Origin: Hyphomicrobium sp.
GTDB lineage: Bacteria > Pseudomonadota > Alphaproteobacteria > Rhizobiales > Hyphomicrobiaceae
Reading direction: 5' to 3'
Length of the DNA stretch: 64,000 nucleotides
Assembly (NCBI RefSeq): GCF_019753045.1
Contig: NZ_JAIELN010000008.1
Location: 62,001 to 126,000, forward strand
In this document: in pieces, positions 28,840-36,797 of the stretch
How positions within the stretch are numbered: the stretch's first letter is position 1
Layout: the number at the start of each line of letters is the position of its first letter
Position numbers and translations under genes: made by a program
The notes under the pieces: generated by a model
What the model was told of the DNA's origin: nothing
Seen by the model: the letters and a program-made list of their open reading frames with translations, nothing else
The model's database searches: none

Positions 28840-29275
28840 GGCGTCTCACCTTTGTTCTTTAGGGTGCACTTAGGGATCAAGTGGAACCGTGACCTAAAGT
28901 AAGGTCGGGCAAGCCAAAATCCAATATTGTCTTGAAAAAACAAATAGTTGGCGTGTTGCATGATGATGCATGGAACATCATGAAACAGAAGACCCGCTTA
29001 TTCGTAATGACGGGGTCGCGTGTTCGAGTCACGCAGGCGGCACCATTGTTTTCAAACACTTGCCCCCAAATCGACGGACCGTAGCTCGCGGTGCGTGACC
29101 TCTTTATATTCGACGCCGGAAGCGCCGACTGCGCCGGTCAGCAGTCTCGTCGGACAATCGATAAGGTCGATGTCACATCGAGAGGCGGGATCTTGAAGGC
29201 ATGCGACTGCAGACACTCCGCAATGTTGAATTGGATTTGTTTTCAGATCGGCGCCGTGAGGCTATGCAGTAGTCC
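28840..29275. other. Right end of island and flank, non-coding
   Basis: This 436-nt stretch holds the integrase upstream region (28840-28999), the right att copy (29000-29054) and 220 nt of old chromosome before the SDR-DoxX gene. A minus-strand reading across the att copy is an artefact of antisense tRNA sequence. Confidence 0.6.
29000..29054 (+). repeat. attR: partial tRNA-Thr copy
   Basis: Right copy of the 55-bp direct repeat. It holds the tRNA from the anticodon loop to CCA but lacks the 5' half, so it cannot be a functional tRNA. The base at 29036 is G instead of A, which would make a G.U pair in the acceptor stem if joined to the tRNA 5' half. Confidence 0.9.
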
Positions 29276-30565
29276 ATGCGCATCTTGGTGATTGGGGCCT
29301 ACGGACTGGTGGGCGGCTATGTGACTGCTCGCCTCCTCGGTGAAGGCCATGAGGTCGTCGGCCTTGGCCGTGAGACCAGAGTCGCGAGGCGTCGGTTTCC
29401 AAAGGTTCGCTGGGTGGACGCCGACCTACGTGACATGACCGCCGACCGATGGGCGGCGGCGCTCCTCGGCAGCATCGACGCGGTGGTCAACTGCGCGGGC
29501 GCACTTCAGGACAGCCCGCGCGACGACCTTCGAGCAGTTCACGTCCGGGCCGTGACCGAGTTAGCTCGCGCTTGCGAGCGGCATGGTGTGCGCCGGTTCG
29601 TACACATCTCGGCGGTTGGCGTCGAACGCGGCGAGGGACGTTTCCAGCACACGAAGCACGAGGCCGAAGCAGCGCTCCGGGCCACGAATCTCGACTGGAT
29701 CATTCTCAGGCCCGGCATGGTGCTCGCGCCGGCAGCCTATGGCGGAAGCGCCCTGCTGCGGGGCCTTGCGGCGTTTCCTTTCGCCATCCCGGCCATAAGG
29801 CCCGACGCCATCGTCCAAGTCGTTTCGGTTGACGACGTCGCCCTGGCCGTGGTTCGCGCGCTCACGGTCCCAACGGCCGGATTCACGTGCGATCTGGTTT
29901 CTGCGGAAAGGACGAGCCTCGGCGACATCCTGCGCGCATTCCGATCATGGCTCGGCTTGCCGGATGCGCGAGTGATCGCGGCACCCCCATGGGTCGCCGC
30001 GCTGGCGGCGGTGCTTGCCGATGCGCTTGCGTGGCTAGGATGGCGAAGTCCGATGCGCTCGGCCGCAATGCGCCAACTCGCAGGTGGCGTGACGGGAGAC
30101 AGCGACGAGGCGAACTCGCGCCTGGGCTTCTCGCCGCGCGGTCTGGTCGAAACGCTTTCGGGTTGGCCTAGCGGTGTGCAAGAGCGGTGGTTCGCGCACC
30201 TGTATTTCCTCAAGCCCACGATGCTGGCCACACTGGTGGCGTTCTGGGCGGTCTCGGGCGTCGTGGGTTTCGCGAGCCATGCCCGCGCAGTCGAGTTGCT
30301 GACCGACGCTGGAATCCCCGCAGGTATGGCCGACGCATTCGTGGTCGGCGGAAGTATCCTCGACATTAGTCTGGCCATTCTCGTCGCCTTCCGCGCCACC
30401 GCGCCCCTGGCGTTGCGCGCCATGATCCTTGTGACGGCCGGATATCTTTCGGCTGCAAGCGTGTGGGTTCCACAACTGTGGGCCGATCCCATGGGGCCCC
30501 TTGTGAAAAGCCTGCCGGCGGCAGTGCTCGCGCTGGTTGCTCTGGCGGTGATGGACGAGAGATGA
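29276..30565 (+). CDS. SDR-family NAD(P)-binding protein fused to DoxX-like membrane domain
   Basis: A 429-residue fusion. Residues 1 to about 290 are an atypical/extended SDR of the NmrA/epimerase type (ILVIGAYGLVGGYVTARLL nucleotide-binding motif, VVNCAGALQDSP, ILRPGMVLAPAAYGGS); the canonical Tyr-x-x-x-Lys is replaced by FQHTKHEAE. From about residue 305 four membrane helices form a DoxX-like domain (LATLVAFWAVSGVVGFA, VVGGSILDISLAILVAF, and two more). It overlaps the DUF2269 gene by ATGA, a pairing that recurs in other proteobacteria. The segment appears more GC-rich than its surroundings and may have been acquired separately. Substrate unknown. Confidence 0.85.
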   Translation: MRILVIGAYGLVGGYVTARLLGEGHEVVGLGRETRVARRRFPKVRWVDADLRDMTADRWAAALLGSIDAVVNCAGALQDSPRDDLRAVHVRAVTELARACERHGVRRFVHISAVGVERGEGRFQHTKHEAEAALRATNLDWIILRPGMVLAPAAYGGSALLRGLAAFPFAIPAIRPDAIVQVVSVDDVALAVVRALTVPTAGFTCDLVSAERTSLGDILRAFRSWLGLPDARVIAAPPWVAALAAVLADALAWLGWRSPMRSAAMRQLAGGVTGDSDEANSRLGFSPRGLVETLSGWPSGVQERWFAHLYFLKPTMLATLVAFWAVSGVVGFASHARAVELLTDAGIPAGMADAFVVGGSILDISLAILVAFRATAPLALRAMILVTAGYLSAASVWVPQLWADPMGPLVKSLPAAVLALVALAVMDER

Positions 30566-31032
30566 CGCTTTATCTGCTCCTCAAGACGCTGCACATCATC
30601 GGTGCGACCGTTCTCCTCGGCACAGGCGCGGGTATCGCCTTCTTCATGCTGATGGCCCACCGCACGGGAGATTCACGCCTGATCGCCCACACGGCGGGGG
30701 TGGTTGTCATCGCCGACGCACTGTTCACCGCGACGGCCGTCGTGCTGCAACCGATCACCGGCGGCGGGCTGGCGCTGCTCGCCGGCTATCCGCTGTTCGG
30801 CGGCTGGGTCGCCCTGAGCTTAGCGCTCTACGTCGTCGTCGGCCTGTTCTGGCTGCCGGTCGTATGGATGCAGGTGCGAATGCGCGACATCGCCCGTGAC
30901 GCGGCCCAAAGAGCCGTGAGCCTGCCGCCCAGCTACTTCCGTCTGTGGCGTCTCTGGTTTGCGTTCGGATTTCCAGCCTTCGCGTCCGTGCTGGTCATCG
31001 TCTGGCTGATGATCAGCAAGCCCAGCCTGTAG
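30562..31032 (+). CDS. DUF2269-family integral membrane protein
   Basis: A 156-residue protein with four membrane helices: LYLLLKTLHIIGATVLLGTG with a conserved His, a second near residues 45-65, LFGGWVALSLALYVVVGLFW, and a last one ending in VLVIVWLMISKPSL. This is the DUF2269 pattern. ATG 30562 overlaps the stop of the SDR-DoxX gene (ATGA), so the two are made together. Its role is unknown; a membrane partner of the SDR-DoxX protein is a reasonable inference. Confidence 0.85.
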   Translation: MTLYLLLKTLHIIGATVLLGTGAGIAFFMLMAHRTGDSRLIAHTAGVVVIADALFTATAVVLQPITGGGLALLAGYPLFGGWVALSLALYVVVGLFWLPVVWMQVRMRDIARDAAQRAVSLPPSYFRLWRLWFAFGFPAFASVLVIVWLMISKPSL

Positions 31033-31203
31033 GCGCCGGTTCCGCGCAGGACGATCGGCAAGCCGGATTCGAAACTTGCCCGTGGCCTCATTTCAGGGGA
31101 GCTGATCAACTGCTGTCCGAACATTCGGACTGGTGGCATACCCCCTTATTGTCACGTCCTGAACTATCAGTTTAAATTGCGCTGAGAATATCGGTGGGGG
31201 GAA

Positions 31204-32061
31204 ATGATGACGACTGTTGTTCTTTCGATTCTAGCTGTTTGCCTTTTCGTCATCTTTCTTAGTTTGAAGATCGTTCCCCAAACGGAAAATTGGCTTGTCG
31301 AGCGCATGGGGCGGTATAGCCGAACCCTAAGCGCCGGCGTTCACATCGTTACGCCGTTTATTGATCGCATCGCGCACAAGGAAAATATTCTCGAACGCCA
31401 GTTGCCGGTTAAATCGGTGCCGAGCATCACGAAAGATAACGTCCAAATCGAAATCAAACTCGCCATTCTCTATCGCGTGACGGACGCCTCCAGAGCTTGG
31501 TACCGAATCAAAAATATCGACCAGGCAATCGAGACAATCATCACCGGCATCGTTCGAAGCACGATCGGCAATTCAGACCTCGACGATGTTCAGTCTAACC
31601 GTCGCGTTCTTTCAGATACGATCGAGGCTGAGATCCAGCACGTCACTGAGGAATGGGGTATCGTTCTTACGCGGGTCGAGATTCTAGACGTTGAAGTTGA
31701 TGCCGAAACAAGAACGGCAATGCAGCTGCAGTTGAATGCTGAACGCACGCGCCGGGCTCTCGTTCGTGAAGCCGAGGGCAAGAAGCAAGCCGCCAATCTC
31801 GCTGCCGATGCGGAGCTCTATACGGCACAACAACAGGCGCAAGCCCAACGCGTTCTGGCCGATGCGCAAGCCTATACGGTCAAGACCATTGCAGAAGCCA
31901 TTAACAATGGCGGGGAAGCTGCGATAAACTTCGACATCAAGAAAATCCAAGCTGAGGCTGTCAAAACGTTAGGGACACAGCCTTCGACGAAGTTGATCCT
32001 CCTTCCGTCGGACTTGCTCGAGACGCTGTCTTCAGTCGCCGGCAAATTGGTTCTGAAATAA
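31204..32061 (+). CDS. SPFH/band-7 protein (paraslipin type)
   Basis: A 285-residue SPFH-domain protein: one N-terminal membrane helix (TTVVLSILAVCLFVIFLSL), the band-7 domain (IVPQTENWLVERMGRYSRTL onward, PFIDRIAHKENILERQL, RSTIGNSDLDDV), then an Ala/Glu/Gln-rich coiled coil and a final LILLPSDLLETLSSV, the usual C-terminus of paraslipins. Such proteins form membrane cages that gather proteases or organise lipid domains. It is followed with a one-base overlap by an NfeD-like gene, the standard partner. A very G-rich ribosome-binding site (GGTGGGGGGAA) precedes ATG 31204; the next ATG, 31207, may be the real start. Confidence 0.93.
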   Translation: MMTTVVLSILAVCLFVIFLSLKIVPQTENWLVERMGRYSRTLSAGVHIVTPFIDRIAHKENILERQLPVKSVPSITKDNVQIEIKLAILYRVTDASRAWYRIKNIDQAIETIITGIVRSTIGNSDLDDVQSNRRVLSDTIEAEIQHVTEEWGIVLTRVEILDVEVDAETRTAMQLQLNAERTRRALVREAEGKKQAANLAADAELYTAQQQAQAQRVLADAQAYTVKTIAEAINNGGEAAINFDIKKIQAEAVKTLGTQPSTKLILLPSDLLETLSSVAGKLVLK

Positions 32062-32330
32062 TGATGGATCTCCAACCTTACGAAGTGGCCCTAATCCTCG
32101 GCGTCGTGATCTTGGCGCTGGAGATGCTGACCGGCGTGTTTATCTGTCTCAGTCTCGCGATTGGCTTATTCAGCGTCGCGCTGACGGAATTTCTAACTCA
32201 GAATTTCCATTTGGAGCGAGACGTCCTAATTTTTGCAGTCGTCGCGATGGGAGCCTTCATCGGATTGCGTTTAACTTTTCGATCGAAGGGCGATGTGAAA
32301 ACCACCCGCGAAGACGTGAACGATTATTGA
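32061..32330 (+). CDS. Short NfeD-like membrane protein
   Basis: An 89-residue protein with two or three hydrophobic helices (VALILGVVILALEMLTGVFICLSLAIGLFSVAL and VLIFAVVAMGAFIGLRLTF) and a short hydrophilic tail. It lacks the soluble OB-fold C-terminal domain of full NfeD (usually about 145 residues), so it is either a shortened form or a type with membrane part only. The one-base overlap with the SPFH gene (TAATG) implies coupled translation and a joint function as membrane partner of the paraslipin. Confidence 0.8.
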   Translation: MMDLQPYEVALILGVVILALEMLTGVFICLSLAIGLFSVALTEFLTQNFHLERDVLIFAVVAMGAFIGLRLTFRSKGDVKTTREDVNDY

Positions 32331-32446
32331 GGCCGAAAAGGCAATTGGCTGTCTCGCATTTCCCTTCGAGAGGGCGGGCGGCTTCGCCCAACCGCCTCGC
32401 AGGAATGTTTAAGCCCGACGCAATTTCTTAGGATCCGGCAAGCTCC

Positions 32447-32692
32447 TCAGGCGGCGCGCCAGTGGTGCAATTGCACGCTCTCCATTAGCGCTTCGGGCGC
32501 AACCCAACCTCTCAGTACGGCCTGGCGTAGACGTTCTGGTTCCCTAATGCCTGTGTCGGCGGCTTCGAACAGCCGATGGATCATGTCGTAGACGGTGATC
32601 TGTAATTCGCGGTCGGCAACCTCCGTCACAAGCCGATCGAGAACGCCATAAAACGAGTGAAGCTCTTCCGTTGTATAGCCGTACATGCGCAT
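32447..32692 (-). CDS. Small conserved-looking hypothetical protein
   Basis: An 81-residue, mainly helical, soluble protein (MRMYGYTTEELHSFYGVLDR, ELQITVYDMIHRLFEAADTG, then a C-terminal LMESVQLHHWRAA). Codon use is natural and the start is good, so I take it as a real gene, but I do not recognise the family. It stands alone between the NfeD-like gene and an orphan terminator. The final HHW is reminiscent of metal or nucleotide sites but nothing more can be said. Confidence 0.55.
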   Translation of the reverse strand: MRMYGYTTEELHSFYGVLDRLVTEVADRELQITVYDMIHRLFEAADTGIREPERLRQAVLRGWVAPEALMESVQLHHWRAA

Positions 32693-33124
32693 TGAATTCC
32701 CTCACCGCGATGACCCGGCAACCCCCCGTTCCGAATCACGCCAACGAATGTGACGGAATCAGAATCGGATTCTAAGCGCTGTACTCTTTCGGACTCTCCC
32801 ACAGGGAACGCACGGTTTCTTAACAGCTTTTCCTCGGCACGCGATTTAAGGGGCGCTCACGATTTAGAAAGGATTTCAGACCATTAGTTCCATCATTGTT
32901 TTGCGTACCCAAACAAGAGGCGGCCATCTTCGGGTGGCCGCCTTTTTGTTTCGGATCAGGTGGTCGTTGGCTGCGCGGAATCTGACGCTGTTGGCGAGAC
33001 CAGCTCAGCGCAGTGGCTTGGCGTACCTCTCGCAAGCGTTATGCAGGGACGAGTGTGCGGCTTCGCCGGTGGACCGAGTCACGAGGCGGCGTCATCGCGG
33101 CATCGGCTCTAACCTGCGCTTCGG
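32693..33124. other. Non-coding stretch with an orphan terminator
   Basis: About 430 nt with no credible gene on either strand. It contains a strong plus-strand terminator at 32914-32952 that no nearby coding sequence needs, so it may hold a small RNA gene upstream of the hairpin. Confidence 0.5.
32914..32952 (+). terminator. Strong orphan rho-independent terminator
   Basis: AGGCGGCCA and TGGCCGCCT form a perfect 9-bp stem around TCTTCGGG, followed by TTTTTGTTT on the plus strand. The nearest plus-strand gene ends 584 bases upstream, with a minus-strand gene in between. Confidence 0.85.
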
Positions 33125-33310
33125 CTAGTACTCGTCGTCTTCTTCGACGCGGTAATTGTAGGGCATGTTCCCGCAGTATTCGGTAGCTGCCCTTTGCGCG
33201 TCGTCCCAAGTCTCAAACGCGCTGCCTATCGTCTCCGAGCCACCGCCGAAGCATCCTTCGACGTCATTCTGGCAATTCTCGCACCACACGATGACTTTGA
33301 ATTTCTGCAT
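33125..33310 (-). CDS. Small cysteine-containing protein
   Basis: A 61-residue protein starting MQKFKVIVWCENCQNDVEGC, with four Cys in total (CxxC near residue 10-13, then two more) and an acidic C-terminus (RVEEDDEY). The ribosome-binding site GGGGAGAAG is strong and correctly placed. The cysteine spacing suggests a small metal-binding or thiol protein, but I do not recognise a family. It stands alone. Confidence 0.6.
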   Translation of the reverse strand: MQKFKVIVWCENCQNDVEGCFGGGSETIGSAFETWDDAQRAATEYCGNMPYNYRVEEDDEY

Positions 33311-33668
33311 GTTGGCTTCTCCCCGTTAGAAAAGCCCCACGGCGCTGCTCCCATTTTGCGCGCAAGTTCTGCAGTCTGAAACGCGAGTATTCTTTGTCGC
33401 CCGACGGCAACTTATAATACTGGTTTGCGCGCATTTTCCTCGCGTTACGGTCCGATGACAGACTCGGATTGAGGCTACCATTTGGCGAGGAGACTAAACG
33501 TGACCGGGCCGTAACACTTCGCGGCAAAAGCGAGGCGGTTCTTCGACAGCGTCCGCAGAGATGCGCATAAAGTCACATCAGCCGGCAGCGAACTCCGCAC
33601 GCCACAATCTGTCTGCTACGATCTGTTGCTGCGCTGGCGGCAACATCTGCTTCGGGGAGCCAAACGCC
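33311..33668. other. Divergent intergenic region
   Basis: About 360 nt between the small Cys protein (minus) and the secreted protein (plus). It should hold both promoters. No other structure was recognised. Confidence 0.4.
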
Positions 33669-34169
33669 GTGAATTCCAGATCGATTGCTGTTCTTCTTGC
33701 CTTGGGTGTTGTCTCCGTCCATGGCGGCGCTGAGGCTTGCACGCTCAACGAGATACAGAAGGCGGATATGCGGCTCGGCCTTTGCAGGCAGCAGGTTGGA
33801 ATAGCGACCGGCTATGCGTGCACGACACTCGTCATGCGATCGCAAGTTGCCGACCAATTCCAGCAGATCGATTTGGCGCGGCGCTGCGGATTCAACGCAG
33901 AAGCCGAGAAGCTCCAAAAGTTCTACAACGAGACGACTCCGCTGGTCGCTAAATTGTATGAGTGCATCGATACTGCGATCGATCGCCCGACGGTCGAGAA
34001 GCAGGCGAAGGAAGAGGTCGACAAAGCGTTATCGAAGCTCGAGCCCGGTTGCTCGAGCGAGTTGAAAGAGAAGATGGCGAAGCGGCTGCCAACGCTCATC
34101 CAGATCGATCAGAAATCGCTTCGCGAGATGCAAACGATCGCTTCGCAAATAGGGTTGACGCCCAATTAA
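33669..34169 (+). CDS. Secreted helical protein with cysteines, unknown family
   Basis: A 166-residue exported protein. GTG 33669 follows GGGGAG and starts a signal peptide (SRSIAVLLALGVVSVHGGAEA); an upstream in-frame start at 33561 would spoil it. The mature part begins CTLNEIQKADMRLGLCRQQ and is helical and charged with five cysteines (C at the mature start, LCRQQ, YACTT, RRCGF, YECID, PGCSS), so disulfides are likely. No known domain is recognised. It is transcribed alone from a divergent region. Confidence 0.65.
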   Translation: MNSRSIAVLLALGVVSVHGGAEACTLNEIQKADMRLGLCRQQVGIATGYACTTLVMRSQVADQFQQIDLARRCGFNAEAEKLQKFYNETTPLVAKLYECIDTAIDRPTVEKQAKEEVDKALSKLEPGCSSELKEKMAKRLPTLIQIDQKSLREMQTIASQIGLTPN

Positions 34170-34317
34170 CGGATACTGATCAGAGGATTCCGCGCTCGCT
34201 CAGACGCGGGCGCTCAAGGGTTTGTTGACCTTACTTTTGCTCGGATCGCCGCAAATTAACGGCGTCTTCTAAGCTCCTCCCTTAATGCAGGTCGTGAGTG
34301 CATCTGGGAGAGCCCCT

Positions 34318-34647
34318 TTGTCCTACAGAACATGTGCCGCCGCGCTGCTCGCGGCTTTGAGTTTTGCTGTCGCTACGTCGGCTGAAGCCCGCCATCGCCG
34401 ATGCGATTTCGATCCTTACGGGTATCGCGCGCCGAGCCGCTGGTGCGGTCGTGAGGGCTGGGGCTTCTATCCGGCTTACGGGTTCTATCCTGCCGGTAGC
34501 TATTACGCGCTGCCGCGTTATCCCGTTTATGCCGTTCCGGTTCCGGTGCCTGTTCCGGTTCGGGTTCGCGCGTATCCGACCACCTACTGCTACTTCGACA
34601 ACGGATACGATTTCCGTCCACGCCGGGTCTGCGTGCCGGCCTGGTGA
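34318..34647 (+). CDS. Small secreted Tyr/Pro/Arg-rich protein
   Basis: About 109 residues: signal peptide (SYRTCAAALLAALSFAVATSAEA) then a mature region rich in Tyr, Pro, Gly and Arg (YGYRAPSRWCGREGWGFYPA), including a VPVPVPVPV run. Four cysteines remain. Composition resembles small cell-surface or cuticle-like proteins, not an enzyme. The start may be TTG 34318, after GGGAGAG, or ATG 34285. It is convergent with another small secreted Tyr/Arg-rich protein at 34699-34977 and is followed by a T-rich stretch. Confidence 0.55.
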   Translation: MSYRTCAAALLAALSFAVATSAEARHRRCDFDPYGYRAPSRWCGREGWGFYPAYGFYPAGSYYALPRYPVYAVPVPVPVPVRVRAYPTTYCYFDNGYDFRPRRVCVPAW

Positions 34648-34698
34648 GCTAGGCCGGGCACGTTTTTTTTTGATCGCTTGGCTTAATCGGCCTGGGGC

Positions 34699-34977
34699 TT
34701 AGCGGAAGCGCAGCCAGTCGAGAGGACGTGGCCCGCGGCAGAAGCTGCGATGGTGCAGATAGTAGCAGCGGCGGCCATCGTAATAATCGTCACGAGCGAA
34801 TGGGTCGCCGGCGTAGGTATAGAATCCGAAGTGCGGGCCGTAGGGCGGTCCGTACCTGTGGTAACCGAGGCGGAAGGGCTGACATCCGTCGCACCGATGC
34901 CGGAAATGCGCATCGGCGGACGGCACAAGCGTCGCCAGACCCAATACAAAGCTTGCGACGCCTAGAAATTTCAACAT
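34699..34977 (-). CDS. Small secreted Tyr/Arg/His-rich protein
   Basis: A 92-residue exported protein with signal peptide LKFLGVASFVLGLATLVPSADA and a mature region rich in His, Arg, Tyr and Phe (HFRHRCDGCQPFRLGYHRYG), with four cysteines. It is similar in style to its convergent neighbour at 34318-34647 but not clearly homologous. Function unknown; surface-exposed or envelope-associated by composition. Confidence 0.6.
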   Translation of the reverse strand: MLKFLGVASFVLGLATLVPSADAHFRHRCDGCQPFRLGYHRYGPPYGPHFGFYTYAGDPFARDDYYDGRRCYYLHHRSFCRGPRPLDWLRFR

Positions 34978-35124
34978 GCGTTGCCTCTCATTCGTCTGCC
35001 TACCCCCTTTTTAGTCGCCGGTTTCCGATGGGGATGCAACGGCGACCGCGGGAATTGGCAAACGGCGCGACGCAAAGGTTGTCTTCATTTGATTAAACCG
35101 TGAACCTCGCGGTCATTTATAGGC

Positions 35125-35448
35125 TCACTGCAACCCCGGCGCCGAAGGGTCATGAGGCGGCGCCGTTCCTTCGGGGCCGCTGCCTTGTTCGCCGGAACTC
35201 GCTCCGCCGCCTGAGTCCGCAGGCAAGCTTATTTCCGGGGGCGGCTGCTTCTCGATGGGCACGTCCGGCGAAGTCGGCGAGATCTCGGCATTCTTTTCGC
35301 TACCCGGTCCAACCTTGCCGGGCTCGATGCTTTGAGCGCCGCCTGGCGCATTTGCAGGGACATTATTCGCCGACGGTTCCGCACGCAGCGGCGAATTCAG
35401 GACGATCGCGGCCACCAGCGCGGTGCCGGTAAGAAATCTGACCCTCAT
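35125..35448 (-). CDS. Small exported Pro/Gly/Ser-rich protein
   Basis: A 107-residue protein with a signal peptide (MRVRFLTGTALVAAIVLNSPLRA) and a low-complexity mature region rich in Pro, Gly, Ser and Glu. ATG 35448 after AAGGA is the best start; a reading to 35538 would overlap the RND adaptor gene. It follows the efflux operon in the same direction after 86 nt, so it may be cotranscribed, but no functional link is evident. Confidence 0.55.
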   Translation of the reverse strand: MRVRFLTGTALVAAIVLNSPLRAEPSANNVPANAPGGAQSIEPGKVGPGSEKNAEISPTSPDVPIEKQPPPEISLPADSGGGASSGEQGSGPEGTAPPHDPSAPGLQ

Positions 35449-35534
35449 GAGGACATGATCCTTCCATTGCTCCATGCGCTGGAAACGCATGGCCCAACTC
35501 GCGTGTTCCCCACTATTCGAGGTCTCGTGGACCG

Positions 35535-36797
35535 TCACCCCTTATTCGGTGGAGTCGGCCCGTTCGACGATGACGGTGCCGTCGAGGAATTCGGCCGTTC
35601 CTTGACGTTGACGCGGTCGCCATCGACGATGCCATCGGGAATGCTTTCGATCACCCGATCTTCCGGGGCGAGGCCGGACGCGACCTCGATCGTCGCGCCC
35701 AAGTCACGGCCAATCGTGATCGGCTTGAGGAGCACCTTATTGTCGGTGCCAACCGTCGCGACACGTAAACCTTCCTTGTCGAACAGGATAGCGCTCGCCG
35801 GGATGACCAAAACGTCGTGTTTGTTGCCGACCGTCAAATGGACGCTGGCATAGGCGCCCGGCATCAGCTCGCCGGCGGTGTTGTCGACGACGAGCTGCAT
35901 GCGCGTCGTGCCGGACGCGGCATCGACGGCGCCCGAGGAGGCTTCGACCTTCGCCTCATACTTCTTGCCGGGCCGCTCGGGGACAGTCAGCACGCCGATC
36001 GTGCCGTTCGGAATCATCGGCACGTAGACCTGGGGCACGTTCACATAAAGCCGCAGTTTGTGGACGTCGGCGACCACGAACATTTCCGAGCCGGTGGAGC
36101 TGCCGACGTTGATCAAATTTCCAACGTCGGTATTGCGCACGGTCACGATGCCGTCGAACGGCGCGATGATGCTTTTATATTGAGTGAGGGCCTTCAGCCG
36201 GTCGACGTTGGCCTGCGCCGACTTCACCAGCGCATTCTTCGATTCAAGGTCGGACAGCTTTTCATCGGCCTGCTGATGTGTGACGTAGCTGTTCGGCAGA
36301 AGCGCCTGGAAGCGTTGGTTGGTAACAGCGGCAAGGGCTGCGTTGGCCTTGGCGTTATTCAGGTCGTACTCTGCCTGAGACAGCTGCTGATCGAGATCGG
36401 GCGCATCGATTGTCGCGAGAACATCTCCCGTTTTTACGCGCGTGCCGATGTCGGCGTTGCGGCTCGCCACATAGCCGCTAACGCGCGCGAAAAGCGCAGC
36501 CTGATAGTAGGCATCCAAGCGGCCCGGCAGGTCGAGCAAGCCTATGCTCTGCTGAACGGCGGGCGTCGCAACGGCGACCGTCGGAATGGCGCGCGTGGCG
36601 GACTTATTCTTCAGTTGGGCGATGCTCTCTTCGCGGCTCGTGATGCCGGTAAAGGCAAGGAAGGCCGCGCCACCGATGAAAAGGAGGGCGAGCAGGGGCA
36701 TCTTCCAGCGGGATCGCCGCCGAGGCTTCTCAGCCGGATTTTCGGCCGAATTTGCCGGCCGGGTCTCTGGTGGCTTCACCAAGGGCTCATGCTGCAT
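35535..36797 (-). CDS. RND efflux periplasmic adaptor (membrane fusion protein)
   Basis: A 420-residue HlyD/AcrA-type adaptor: cytoplasmic leader, one membrane helix (MPLLALLFIGGAAFLAFTGI), lipoyl-like half-motif (LFARVSGYVASRNADIGTRVKTGDVLATIDAPDL), an alpha-helical hairpin with LPNSYVTHQQADEKLSDLE, the second half-motif (IIAPFDGIVTVRNTDVGNLI) and beta-barrel/membrane-proximal domains. It links the inner-membrane pump to an outer-membrane factor. ATG 36797 has AGGAG upstream and lies within the last codons of the permease gene (11-nt overlap). The C-terminus is a Ser/Pro-rich tail. Confidence 0.93.
   Translation of the reverse strand: MQHEPLVKPPETRPANSAENPAEKPRRRSRWKMPLLALLFIGGAAFLAFTGITSREESIAQLKNKSATRAIPTVAVATPAVQQSIGLLDLPGRLDAYYQAALFARVSGYVASRNADIGTRVKTGDVLATIDAPDLDQQLSQAEYDLNNAKANAALAAVTNQRFQALLPNSYVTHQQADEKLSDLESKNALVKSAQANVDRLKALTQYKSIIAPFDGIVTVRNTDVGNLINVGSSTGSEMFVVADVHKLRLYVNVPQVYVPMIPNGTIGVLTVPERPGKKYEAKVEASSGAVDAASGTTRMQLVVDNTAGELMPGAYASVHLTVGNKHDVLVIPASAILFDKEGLRVATVGTDNKVLLKPITIGRDLGATIEVASGLAPEDRVIESIPDGIVDGDRVNVKERPNSSTAPSSSNGPTPPNKG

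Larger units (their letters stand above)
18683..29054. mobile_element. Copper-handling genomic island integrated at tRNA-Thr
   Basis: A 10.3-kb segment bounded by direct copies of the tRNA-Thr 3' end (18683-18737 and 29000-29054). It contains the hallmarks of a tRNA-targeting integrative element: a P4-type tyrosine recombinase next to the right repeat and an AlpA-like regulator near the left end. The cargo is a minus-strand cluster of eight genes for copper binding and transport. There are no conjugation or replication genes, so it would need help to move. The recombinase appears frameshifted, so the island may now be fixed in place. Confidence 0.88.

Noticed and set aside
29000-29054. Second tRNA-Thr gene
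   Set aside because: Only the 3' half is present; acceptor 5' strand and D-arm are missing, so it is an att remnant.
28877-29059. Minus-strand reading with CVTRTRDPVITN across the right att copy
   Set aside because: This is the well-known artefact of translating the antisense of a tRNA 3' half; no ribosome-binding site or family.
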